NCBI GenBank assembly: GCA_964581385.1
Contig: CAZOOK010000065.1
Coordinates: 1 to 16,311, forward strand
DNA length: 16,311 nt
DNA from: CAZOOK01 sp964581385
GTDB lineage: Bacteria > Pseudomonadota > Gammaproteobacteria > Nevskiales > Nevskiaceae
Reading direction: 5' to 3'
Positions 1-5,915 of this stretch are shown in pieces. The position numbers were made by a program, and so were the translations under genes. The notes beneath the pieces were generated by a model. The model was not told where the DNA came from. It did no database searches and saw nothing but the letters and a program-made list of their open reading frames with translations. Position 1 is the stretch's first letter, and every line of letters begins with the position of its first letter.

Positions 1-9
1 TAAGGACAC

Positions 10-26
10 AGCTCAGCTTCTGAGCT
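10..26. repeat. Short perfect inverted repeat near the left edge
   Basis: Seven-base arms AGCTCAG (10-16) and CTGAGCT (20-26) flank a 3-base centre, giving a small potential hairpin. No T-run follows it, so on its own it is not a convincing terminator. It lies about 30 bp left of the strong terminator and just after a TAA at 1-3, which could be the stop codon of a + strand gene outside the window. Its role is unknown. Confidence 0.4.
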
Positions 27-57
27 CCTGATCCACCCTCAATACCCCAGAAGTTAA

Positions 58-89
58 CCCCGGCTCAGCAAGCTGAGCCGGGGTTTTTT
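58..89. terminator. Strong intrinsic terminator, probably bidirectional
   Basis: A perfect GC-rich stem pairs CCCCGGCTCAGC (58-69) with its complement (72-83), leaving a very tight loop. Six T residues follow on the plus strand (84-89). Read on the minus strand, the same stem is preceded by six A and followed by TTAACTT, a weaker but usable tail. It sits 22 bp beyond the stop codon of the small phosphate-binding-like gene. It therefore probably ends the minus-strand porin array, and also any + strand gene entering from the left. Confidence 0.85.
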
Positions 90-111
90 GCCAGCACAAA
101 GAATTCGCGCT

Positions 112-525
112 TTAGTACTTGAACAGTACCTTGATCGAGCCATCGACGGCGCCATCGTTGACGTAGCCCACCGCGCCCGGTGTGCTATTGACCTTGGTTT
201 TCACGTCACCGTCGCCGCTCACTTCCACTGGCGCCTGCGCCCGGCCTGTGAAGATCAGCTTCGACCAATACGCCGTCAGGTCCGCACCAGTCTTGCCGAG
301 AATTTTGTTTTCAAAAGTTGTGCGCGTCTCGCCTTCCTTCTGGTAAACCACCGTCACGCCCTGGCCACCAATACTCGCTTCGCGGCCCAGAAACATCTTC
401 TTGGCTTCCTCCGTATCCATCGCCGCGAATGGAGAATCCTTCGCCGCCACGATCGCGCCCGCCTGAACATCGAGAGTTCCTGCCGCAGCGATCACGCCAA
501 GCAGGGCTTTTTGCATGATATTCAT
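112..525 (-). CDS. Small periplasmic phosphate-binding-like protein (PstS superfamily), copy 1
   Basis: A short exported protein with an N-terminal signal peptide (ALLGVIAAAGTLDVQA, likely cleaved before GA). Its body has the pattern of the small PstS-like periplasmic binding domain: a MFLGRE segment after a DSPF/EEAKK helix, then TRTTFENKILGKTGADL, AYWSKLIFTGRAQAP, and the late STPGAVGYVND motif. Family knowledge points to anion, probably phosphate, binding in the periplasm. At about 137 residues it is roughly half of a full PstS and cannot form a two-lobed binding protein alone. An ATG lies at 531, but the strong GGGAGGG site ends only 2 nt before it. The second ATG, at 525, has an 8-nt spacing and is preferred. 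The porin stop codon abuts this ribosome site, so translation is probably coupled. It is the last gene before the terminator, and differs from the second copy at only 4 residues. Confidence 0.85.
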   Translation of the reverse strand: MNIMQKALLGVIAAAGTLDVQAGAIVAAKDSPFAAMDTEEAKKMFLGREASIGGQGVTVVYQKEGETRTTFENKILGKTGADLTAYWSKLIFTGRAQAPVEVSGDGDVKTKVNSTPGAVGYVNDGAVDGSIKVLFKY

Positions 526-539
526 TTTCATACCCTCCC

Positions 540-1799
540 TTAGAACGTGAACGTGACGGCCGCAGATAGGCGGTTGGCGTCGTTAGGGTCGGGAACATCC
601 GCGATATGTAGAAGCGGAGCAACATCACTCGGTACATGGTAATTCGAAATGTAACGCGTGAAGTCAAGCTTCAATGCGACCGTGCTGGTCAGATCGTAAC
701 GCAGCGTCATTCCGTAATAATTGTCCTTCGCACGTATCGCTGGAGCCTCCGCAAAAACATTCATCTCCAAAACGTCAAAGGGTACAGCACCCGGCGGGAT
801 CGAATCCAGCGCTTTAGTCGACATCCATTGATTGCGGTGGCCGTAGGTGAACATCGGCATCAGCCTGCCAAAGTGCCGGCCGATGCTGATGTATTCCGAC
901 TCCGTCTGCGGTATCCATGTCTTGGGGGCTGCCAAACCGGCATATTCGGCGAGAATCATCCATTTCCCGGGCGTGAGCTGGATACCCGTCGTCCAGTAGC
1001 TGGTCAAATCGTTTTTCGTGTCGAGGTCGCTGGCGGCCTCATTCAAACCATTCTTATACAGATCGTCGACAAGGGGCTGAATGTTGGAACTGCAGCAGAA
1101 TGAGGCCTTGCTCACCTCAAAAGCCGCGTGAAGGGTCATCCAGTCGCGGTACCCAGCATCGAGCGCGATGCCGGTGGTATTTTGACTCTGAGACGCTATC
1201 AACTCCGTTTGACCCACCGTTTTGGCAGGGCTAGTGACGTTGACGTTGGTGGCACCGTAATAAAATTGTGAATAAAAATACCAGTCGCCAACCGATGTCT
1301 GCGCACTCAGATTAATGCCATCGTAGTGCGTGAGCTGCGTGATATATACGGCCTGCGGCGGCACCACCCACGGATAGGCTTCACCGACAAAAAAGAAATC
1401 GGAAAACAGATACAGCGGCAATTGCAGACGACCCGCCTTGAAGGCGAAGGTGTCGTTGAGCTGAAACTTGATATAAGCCCATTGGAAAGTGGGTTTGAAG
1501 TCATCCACTCCCTTCGCAAGGATCTGTGCACCTGCACTGATCGAATCGCTCAGCGGCGCCGATACCTGCAGGGCGAAATTGGATTCCGGCTGGAAGCTGG
1601 GGTCGGCCGTGTAGTTGACGTTGGGAAATACCGCATATGAGCCGTTCGCGCTATTAATCGCGCTGCCCGACAGCTTGTTGGATAGTGTCGTTCCAACCAC
1701 CGTTTGTCCATAACCATGAAACGCCACATCCGCGTCGGCGACGGACCAGGTCGCTGCGCACGCAATGCCAAGTAGGATGATTTTTAATTTCCGGTTCAC
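540..1799 (-). CDS. Outer-membrane porin-like beta-barrel protein, copy 1
   Basis: A 419-residue exported protein with a signal peptide (NRKLKIILLGIACAATWSVADA) and, after it, alternating aromatic strands typical of outer-membrane barrels (AFHGYGQ, TFQWAYIKFQ, WYFYSQFYYG). It ends in TFTF, the terminal Phe expected for barrel assembly. It resembles porin-like proteins found beside small PstS-like proteins in gammaproteobacteria; the substrate is unknown, with phosphate an inference from its partner. The start is GTG at 1799: a GGAGGAA site (1805-1811) lies 5 nt upstream, and the paralogue begins at the exactly equivalent GTG. An in-frame upstream ATG at 1853 lacks that support and would bury the signal peptide. 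A Cys-Cys pair (residues 235-236) lies in a probable surface loop. It is about 89 percent identical to copy 2, diverging mainly in residues 176-290. Confidence 0.85.
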   Translation of the reverse strand: MNRKLKIILLGIACAATWSVADADVAFHGYGQTVVGTTLSNKLSGSAINSANGSYAVFPNVNYTADPSFQPESNFALQVSAPLSDSISAGAQILAKGVDDFKPTFQWAYIKFQLNDTFAFKAGRLQLPLYLFSDFFFVGEAYPWVVPPQAVYITQLTHYDGINLSAQTSVGDWYFYSQFYYGATNVNVTSPAKTVGQTELIASQSQNTTGIALDAGYRDWMTLHAAFEVSKASFCCSSNIQPLVDDLYKNGLNEAASDLDTKNDLTSYWTTGIQLTPGKWMILAEYAGLAAPKTWIPQTESEYISIGRHFGRLMPMFTYGHRNQWMSTKALDSIPPGAVPFDVLEMNVFAEAPAIRAKDNYYGMTLRYDLTSTVALKLDFTRYISNYHVPSDVAPLLHIADVPDPNDANRLSAAVTFTF

Positions 1800-1804
1800 G
1801 TGCT

Positions 1805-1811
1805 TTCCTCC
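1805..1811 (-). promoter_or_regulatory. Ribosome binding site fixing the GTG start of porin copy 1
   Basis: GGAGGAA on the minus strand lies 5 nt before the GTG at 1799. The same motif and spacing occur before porin copy 2, supporting GTG over the upstream in-frame ATG at 1853. Confidence 0.75.
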
Positions 1812-1866
1812 GGGTGTATTTCCAATTGGCAGTCCTCGGCTTTGGTAACGCACGCAGCGCCTCGAT

Positions 1867-1892
1867 TCATCTTGATGACAATCATCAGATGA
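1867..1892. repeat. Imperfect inverted repeat between the two porin units
   Basis: Arms TCATCTTGATGA (1867-1878) and TCATCAGATGA (1882-1892) flank a 3-base centre and pair with one bulged base. It lies in the roughly 58-bp spacer (1858-1915) that is not shared by the two copies, between the stop of the upstream small gene and the leader of the downstream porin gene. No T-run follows on either strand, so it looks more like an operator or RNA-processing hairpin than a terminator. Function is inferred only. Confidence 0.5.
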
Positions 1893-1915
1893 AAAGATCG
1901 ACAGTTATTCCCATT

Positions 1916-2329
1916 TCAATACTTGAACAGCACCTTGATCGAGCCATCGACGGCACTATCGTTGACGTAGCCCACCGCGCCCGGCGTGCTGTTGACTTTG
2001 GTTTTCACGTCGCCGTCGCCACTCACTTCCACCGGTGCCTGCGCGCGGCCTGTGAAGATCAGCTTCGACCAGTACGCCGTCAGGTCCGCACCGGTCTTGC
2101 CGAGAATCTTGGTTTCAAAAGTCGTGCGTGTCTCGCCTTCCTTCTGGTAAACCACCGTCACGCCCTGACCGCCAATGCTGGCTTCGCGGCCCAGAAACAT
2201 CTTCTTGGCTTCCTCCGCATCCATCGCTGCGAATGGAGAATCCTTCGCCGCCACGAGCGCGCCCGCCTGAACATCCAGAGTTCCTGCCGCAGCGATCACG
2301 CCAAGCAGGGCTTTTTGCATGATATTCAT
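1916..2329 (-). CDS. Small periplasmic phosphate-binding-like protein (PstS superfamily), copy 2
   Basis: This is a paralogue of the gene at 112-525, with the same length, signal peptide and motifs (TRTTFE, AYWSKLIFTGRAQAP, STPGAVGYVND). Only four residues differ, by position from the first ATG: Leu for Ile26, Ala for Thr40, Thr for an Asn following TTFE, and Ser for Gly in the GYVND loop. None falls in the FTG or PGAVGY motifs, so both copies are probably functional. As in copy 1, an ATG at 2335 sits only 2 nt from the GGGAGGG site, and the ATG at 2329 is better spaced. Translation probably couples to the porin that ends 8 bp before. It ends in TGA, where copy 1 uses TAA. Confidence 0.85.
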   Translation of the reverse strand: MNIMQKALLGVIAAAGTLDVQAGALVAAKDSPFAAMDAEEAKKMFLGREASIGGQGVTVVYQKEGETRTTFETKILGKTGADLTAYWSKLIFTGRAQAPVEVSGDGDVKTKVNSTPGAVGYVNDSAVDGSIKVLFKY

Positions 2330-2343
2330 TTTCATACCCTCCC

Positions 2344-3603
2344 TTAGAACGTGAACGTGACGGCCGCCGACAGGCGGTTGGCGTCGTTAGGGTCGGGAAC
2401 ATCCGCTATATGTAGAAGCGGAGCAACAGCATCCGGTACATGGTAATTCGAAATGTAACGTGTGAAATCAAGCTTCAATGCGACATTGCTGGTCAGCTCG
2501 TAACGGAGCGTCATTTCATAATAGTTGTCCTTGGCACGTATCGCTGGAGCCTCCGCAAAAACATTCATCTCCAAAACGTCAAAGGGCACAGCGCCTGGGG
2601 GGATCGAATCCAGCGCTTTAGTCGACATCCACTGATTGCGATGACCGTAGGTGAACATTGGCATCAGCCTGCCAAAGTGCCGGCCGATGCTGATGTAAGC
2701 CGATTCCGTCTGCGGTATCCATGTCTTGGGGGCTGCCGCACCGGCATATTCGGCGAGGATCATCCATTTTTCGGGTGTGAGCTGGATGCCCGCTGTCCAG
2801 TAGCTAAGCAGATCATTTTTCGTGTCGAGGTCTCTGGCGGCCTCATTCAAACCATTGTTATAGAGATCGGTGACAAGCGGCCCGATATTGGAACTGCAGC
2901 AGAGCGAAAACTTGCTCAGTTGATAAGCGGCATGCATGGTCAGCCAGTCACGGTACCCGGCATCGAGCGCGATGCCGGTCGTATTTTGGCTGTTGGACGT
3001 TACCGTTTCTGTTTGGCCCACCGTCTTGGAAGGGCTGGTGGAGCTGGTACTGGCGGCACCATAATAAAATTGCGAAAAGAAATACCAGTCGCCTGCCGAT
3101 GTCTGCGCACTCACATTAATGCCATCGTAATGTGTGAGCTGCGTGATATATACGGCTTGCGGCGGCACCACCCAAGGATAGGCTTCGCCGACAAAGAAGA
3201 AGTCGGAGAACAGATACAGCGGCAATTGCAGACGGCCTGCTTTGAAGGCGAAGGTATCGTTGAACTGAAACTTGATATAAGCCCATTGGAAGGTAGGCTT
3301 GAAATCATCCGTCCCCTTCGCAAGGATCTGCGCACCCGCGCTGATCGAATCGCTCAGCGGCGCTGATACCTGCAGGGCGAAATTCGATTCCGGCTGGAAG
3401 CTGGGGTCGGCCGTGTAATCGACATTGGGGAATACCGCGTAGCTACCGTTCTCAGTATTAATCGCGCTGCCCGATAACTTGTTGGACAGTGTCGTTCCAA
3501 CAACCGTTTGTCCATAACCATGAAACGCCACATCGGCATAGGCGGTGGACGTGGCCACTGCGCAAGCAACGCCAAGTAGGATGATTTTTAATTTCCGGTT
3601 CAC
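2344..3603 (-). CDS. Outer-membrane porin-like beta-barrel protein, copy 2
   Basis: A 419-residue paralogue of the gene at 540-1799, and promoter-proximal in the array. It has a signal peptide ending STAYA, the same barrel strands, the Cys-Cys pair, and a TFTF C-terminus. The start is GTG at 3603, behind GGAGGAA (3609-3615). Against copy 1 I count about 45 substitutions and no indels: 6 in the signal region, 7 in residues 26-175, 26 in residues 176-290 and 6 in residues 291-419. The variable block corresponds to probable external loops, including a Ser/Thr-rich stretch around residues 184-192. It is a paralogue rather than an assembly artefact, since substitutions are scattered and keep the frame. 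The substrate is unknown; phosphate or another anion is inferred from the partner. Confidence 0.85.
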   Translation of the reverse strand: MNRKLKIILLGVACAVATSTAYADVAFHGYGQTVVGTTLSNKLSGSAINTENGSYAVFPNVDYTADPSFQPESNFALQVSAPLSDSISAGAQILAKGTDDFKPTFQWAYIKFQFNDTFAFKAGRLQLPLYLFSDFFFVGEAYPWVVPPQAVYITQLTHYDGINVSAQTSAGDWYFFSQFYYGAASTSSTSPSKTVGQTETVTSNSQNTTGIALDAGYRDWLTMHAAYQLSKFSLCCSSNIGPLVTDLYNNGLNEAARDLDTKNDLLSYWTAGIQLTPEKWMILAEYAGAAAPKTWIPQTESAYISIGRHFGRLMPMFTYGHRNQWMSTKALDSIPPGAVPFDVLEMNVFAEAPAIRAKDNYYEMTLRYELTSNVALKLDFTRYISNYHVPDAVAPLLHIADVPDPNDANRLSAAVTFTF

Positions 3604-3608
3604 GTGCT

Positions 3609-3615
3609 TTCCTCC
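3609..3615 (-). promoter_or_regulatory. Ribosome binding site fixing the GTG start of porin copy 2
   Basis: GGAGGAA on the minus strand lies 5 nt before the GTG at 3603, as in copy 1. No other good start codon is near. Confidence 0.75.
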
Positions 3616-3664
3616 GGGTGTATTTCCAATTGGCAGTCCTCGACTTGGTTACGTATGCAATTTC

Positions 3665-3832
3665 TCAATTAACTCTAGCGACGATCGTTAAACGAAAAAC
3701 AGGATCCTGGTCCTCCTTGAAACTGACGACGAACGATCCACGCTCAAACTTTGATGCAAACCAATCGTGAAGCGGCTTCTGGTATCTCACAACACCCAAT
3801 AACTCATGCCAGCGATATTTAAAAAAGCGCGT
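3665..3832 (-). pseudogene. Possible gene remnant: C-terminal-like reading-frame fragment
   Basis: A minus-strand frame stays open for 56 codons between a TGA at 3833-3835 and a TGA at 3665-3667. Its translation has ordinary protein composition, for example YQKPLHDWFASKFERGSF, then SFKEDQDPVFRLTIVARVN before the stop. No ATG with a ribosome site precedes it, although TTG and GTG codons occur near its beginning. The frame upstream of the TGA is open for another 104 codons but has an unnatural, Arg/Ser/Cys-rich composition. I do not recognise the family. It may be the tail of a decayed gene that once lay before the porin array, or simply a chance open frame. Confidence 0.25.
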
Positions 3833-4152
3833 TCACTGAATCGTCGACAATACAGTCGCGGCCGACGATATTGAATTTAGCCGTGACAATCTGAATCGGT
3901 TGTGGGCGCAGAGTTTTGCGGTGCGAAATTTGATTAGGGCTGGATGCCCGGATCGGTACCGGTAACCGGGATACAGAACCGACTTGTTGTTTGAAAGCGA
4001 ACCACTAAACACCGCAGCTTCCCGACAGAATTCGTTGGAAGCGACGACTGCATGTGCGCCTGTTCCCCTGCGGACGCACATCAAACCAAGGCACGTCGTT
4101 ATTCGCTTTCGCTTCACCAGGCTCCTCCCATGATCCCGTCTGCACATGCAAC

Positions 4153-4170
4153 TTTACACAGTTTTACACA
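4153..4170. repeat. Direct repeat TTTACACA with 10-bp period
   Basis: TTTACACA at 4153-4160 and again at 4163-4170 puts two copies one helical turn apart, on the same DNA face. On the minus strand this reads as two TGTGTAAA units, loosely like the direct-repeat design of Pho boxes but with the wrong period (10 rather than 11) and a poor core match. A TATACT hexamer follows at 4182-4187, but no well-spaced -35 matches it and no plus-strand gene follows. Regulatory function is speculative. Confidence 0.25.
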
Positions 4171-4285
4171 AGCCGTTGTTTTATACTAGTTAGCGTTGAT
4201 AGCTGACATCGACTGGCCCTGGGCACGCTTCTGTTCAGGCGGCGGCGCCGACAACCTGCAGATGGTGCCGCAAGTCGCACCGCTT

Positions 4286-4945
4286 TCACTCCATCAAAAA
4301 TTTGGTGGCATGAAATCCTTCCGCCCATCCGGATTCCGACCCCGACTCGATTCCCCGCAATCTCATGACCGCGCGAAAAGTATCCGCGGTAAACCAGCGC
4401 TTGGCGTGCTGCGTGGTATAGCTGTCGATGAGGATTTCGATCTTGCGCTCCACGTTGCCGGGACTCAGCGACATATAGGCCGACGGAGTGGTCAGGTCGC
4501 CTTCGTACTTCGGAATCTCGTATTCGAAAATCAGGTGATTGCGAAACGTGTTCCAGGTGAGATCTGCGACGAGCCGGTGGTCTTGATGGAGATCGGCACG
4601 GTGGTGGCTGAAAATCAGATCCGGTGCAGGCAAGTCTTTCAGAGATTCAAAAACGTCCTTGATCGCGCCGTAATGCGCTGGAAAGAAACCATCCTGAAAA
4701 TTGTGGACGAGCACTGTTCCCTTATGCGCACCGCACAGAAACCGCTTTGCGCTGGCCCGGAGTTCACGCTCACGCGCCGGGGCAGCGCTGAACACTACCC
4801 AGGTCACGCGTACGCCGCGGTAGCGTTCGAGTAGCGTGAGCAGCGTTCCGCCACAACCGATGTCGATGTCGTCGCAATGCGCGCCGAGACATAAGATATT
4901 TAATCCACTCCCGCGGGGCCGCTTTGCAAGCTGCAGAGCATGCAT
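4286..4945 (-). CDS. PIG-L family (LmbE-like) sugar N-deacetylase
   Basis: A 219-residue PIG-L/LmbE family protein. The N-terminal metal motif is GAHCDDIDIGCGG (residues 21-33), a variant of the family AHPDDE signature. The second motif, SHHRADLHQDHR (113-124), supplies the later histidine ligand. By analogy with MshB, His23, Asp26 and His123 would bind zinc and Asp25 would act as base. Family members remove N-acetyl or related acyl groups from amino sugars. The forms AHxDDIxIGCGG, DLHQDHR and EYEIPKYEGDL mark a subgroup that I associate with surface-polysaccharide clusters, which fits this context. The ATG follows the TGA of the upstream SDR directly (TGAATG), so translation is coupled. It is the last gene of the minus-strand sugar operon. 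The substrate is unknown; an acylated amino sugar in the same glycan is an inference. Confidence 0.85.
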   Translation of the reverse strand: MHALQLAKRPRGSGLNILCLGAHCDDIDIGCGGTLLTLLERYRGVRVTWVVFSAAPARERELRASAKRFLCGAHKGTVLVHNFQDGFFPAHYGAIKDVFESLKDLPAPDLIFSHHRADLHQDHRLVADLTWNTFRNHLIFEYEIPKYEGDLTTPSAYMSLSPGNVERKIEILIDSYTTQHAKRWFTADTFRAVMRLRGIESGSESGWAEGFHATKFLME

Positions 4946-5899
4946 TCAGTTAACCCCAGCCTCGGAGCTGTGAGAAAAATGCTGCATAAACCAGTCCGCC
5001 GTCTGCACCAAGCCGCTTTCCAGATCGATGCGCGGTTCCCATCCCGTGATTAGCCGCGTTGTTGCAGCATCCGCGCACCGCGTTGGCTCCCTCTTGCGAT
5101 CGGCGATAACACCAAGCTTTAGCAGCTGCGGTACGCCGAGATGCCGCACGATCGTCTGTGCGATGTCCGCAACCGAGGTCAGCGTACCGGTCCCTATATC
5201 AATGGTGCCGCCGTTTTGATCGGATAAGGCGCCAATCGCGACCAGCGCTTCGGCTACATCATCGACGTGCACCCAATCGAATCGCTGCCTGCCGCTCGAT
5301 AGCTCCGCCACGCGGCCCAGGAATAGCTGCGACAGGATATAGGGGACAACCTTAGTAAAATCCATCTGACCAGGTCCATAGACCATGAACGTTCTGGCAA
5401 TCGTTACCGGAATCGCAAAAACCTCGCTGAACATTCTCGCGTAGCAGCTCGCGGCATACTTGGCAGCGGCATAAGGAGAGCAAGGGACCGCGGGTAGCGT
5501 TTGATCAGGCTCCTGCAGAGAGCCCATGGTAACGATACGCCGGCATCCGACACTGCTGGCGACCACGGCCACATTCACGAACCCGGTCAAATTGTCGTGC
5601 AATGTCGGCAATACCAGATCGATGCTACGCGCGCCGGTGACTTTCGACGCCAGATGAAACACCACTTCCGGACGTGCATCGGTGAGCGCCATGTTCAGCC
5701 GGTTGGTGTCTGTCACATCGCATTGCCGCCAGTGATCCACGATATCGGTATTGAGCTCGCGGCGGCTCAATCCCCATACCTCGGCACCGTACGCGCGGAG
5801 CTTGCGGCACAGGGCGGTACCGATGAATCCGCCGGCGCCGGTCACCGCGCAGCGGCGCCCATGCCATGGGAGCAATGCAAAAGCCGCGGATTCGTTCAC
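4946..5899 (-). CDS. Extended SDR: NAD-dependent epimerase/dehydratase family, sugar-nucleotide modifying
   Basis: A 317-residue extended short-chain dehydrogenase. The nucleotide-binding GAGGFIG lies at residues 21-27, after a short N-terminal extension. A FHLAS segment (81-85), the catalytic Ser127 region (TMGSLQ) and YAAAK (Tyr143, Lys147) follow. The later RFDWVHVDDVAEA segment is the usual sugar-binding region. There is no Thr-Asp-Glu motif at the Ser127 site, so it is probably an epimerase or 4-ketoreductase rather than a 4,6-dehydratase. The exact substrate is unknown. The start is GTG at 5899 with a weak ribosome site, 16 bp after the rfbF stop; no better start precedes the Rossmann motif. 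It lies between the CDP-sugar forming enzyme and a deacetylase, so action on a CDP-linked keto sugar is the likely role. Confidence 0.85.
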   Translation of the reverse strand: MNESAAFALLPWHGRRCAVTGAGGFIGTALCRKLRAYGAEVWGLSRRELNTDIVDHWRQCDVTDTNRLNMALTDARPEVVFHLASKVTGARSIDLVLPTLHDNLTGFVNVAVVASSVGCRRIVTMGSLQEPDQTLPAVPCSPYAAAKYAASCYARMFSEVFAIPVTIARTFMVYGPGQMDFTKVVPYILSQLFLGRVAELSSGRQRFDWVHVDDVAEALVAIGALSDQNGGTIDIGTGTLTSVADIAQTIVRHLGVPQLLKLGVIADRKREPTRCADAATTRLITGWEPRIDLESGLVQTADWFMQHFSHSSEAGVN

Positions 5900-5915
5900 G
5901 CAACGTCCGGGCGTG

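Larger units (their letters stand above)
115..1857 (-). repeat. Tandem duplication unit, copy 1 (porin plus phosphate-binding-like gene)
   Basis: This segment matches 1919-3660 at an offset of 1804 bp, with no net indel through both genes. Similarity begins at the last sense codon of the small gene; the stop codons differ (TAA here, TGA in copy 2). It runs through the porin gene and about 58 bp upstream of its GTG, where a single-base indel appears and similarity fades. Each copy therefore keeps its own ribosome site and leader, including the CCAATTGG palindrome. Confidence 0.9.
1919..3660 (-). repeat. Tandem duplication unit, copy 2 (porin plus phosphate-binding-like gene)
   Basis: Direct-repeat partner of 115-1857. 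The shared leader upstream of the porin GTG reaches about 3660 with one 1-bp indel; beyond that the two upstream regions are unrelated. No insertion-sequence ends or obvious target duplications are visible at the boundaries. Confidence 0.9.
3604..4285. other. Intergenic region without a convincing intact gene
   Basis: About 680 bp separate the PIG-L gene from the porin array. Apart from the leader shared by the porin copies (3604-3660) and the possible remnant (3665-3832), I see only small elements. These are a CAGGATCCTG palindrome (3700-3709); an inverted repeat with CCCGG and CCGGG arms (3947-3970) around a CGGTACCG core; a hairpin with ATGTGCG and CGCACAT arms (4052-4081); and a direct repeat of TTTACACA (4153-4160, 4163-4170). 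No clear terminator follows the PIG-L stop codon. The porin promoter must lie here, but no good -35/-10 pair was found. Confidence 0.5.

Noticed and set aside
1800..1853. Longer porin copy 1 starting at the ATG at 1853
   Set aside because: The added 18 residues would sit before the signal peptide, have no ribosome site and are absent from copy 2. The GGAGGAA-preceded GTG at 1799 is shared by both copies.
1867..1892. Inter-unit inverted repeat as an intrinsic terminator
   Set aside because: The stem is AT-rich and bulged, and no T-run follows on either strand.
1814..2347. Plus-strand open frames antisense to both small phosphate-binding-like genes (88-543 and 1814-2347)
   Set aside because: They recur only because the region is duplicated. 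The minus-strand products have a signal peptide and family motifs; the antisense products do not.
3833..4147. Minus-strand open frame of 104 codons in the intergenic region
   Set aside because: Composition is unnatural (rich in Arg, Ser and Cys, without recognisable motifs), there is no ribosome site, and it stops in frame just before the more protein-like fragment at 3665-3832.
4153..4170. TTTACACA direct repeat as a PhoB box for the porin array
   Set aside because: The period is 10 rather than 11, the core does not match CTGTCAT well, and it lies about 550 bp from the porin start.
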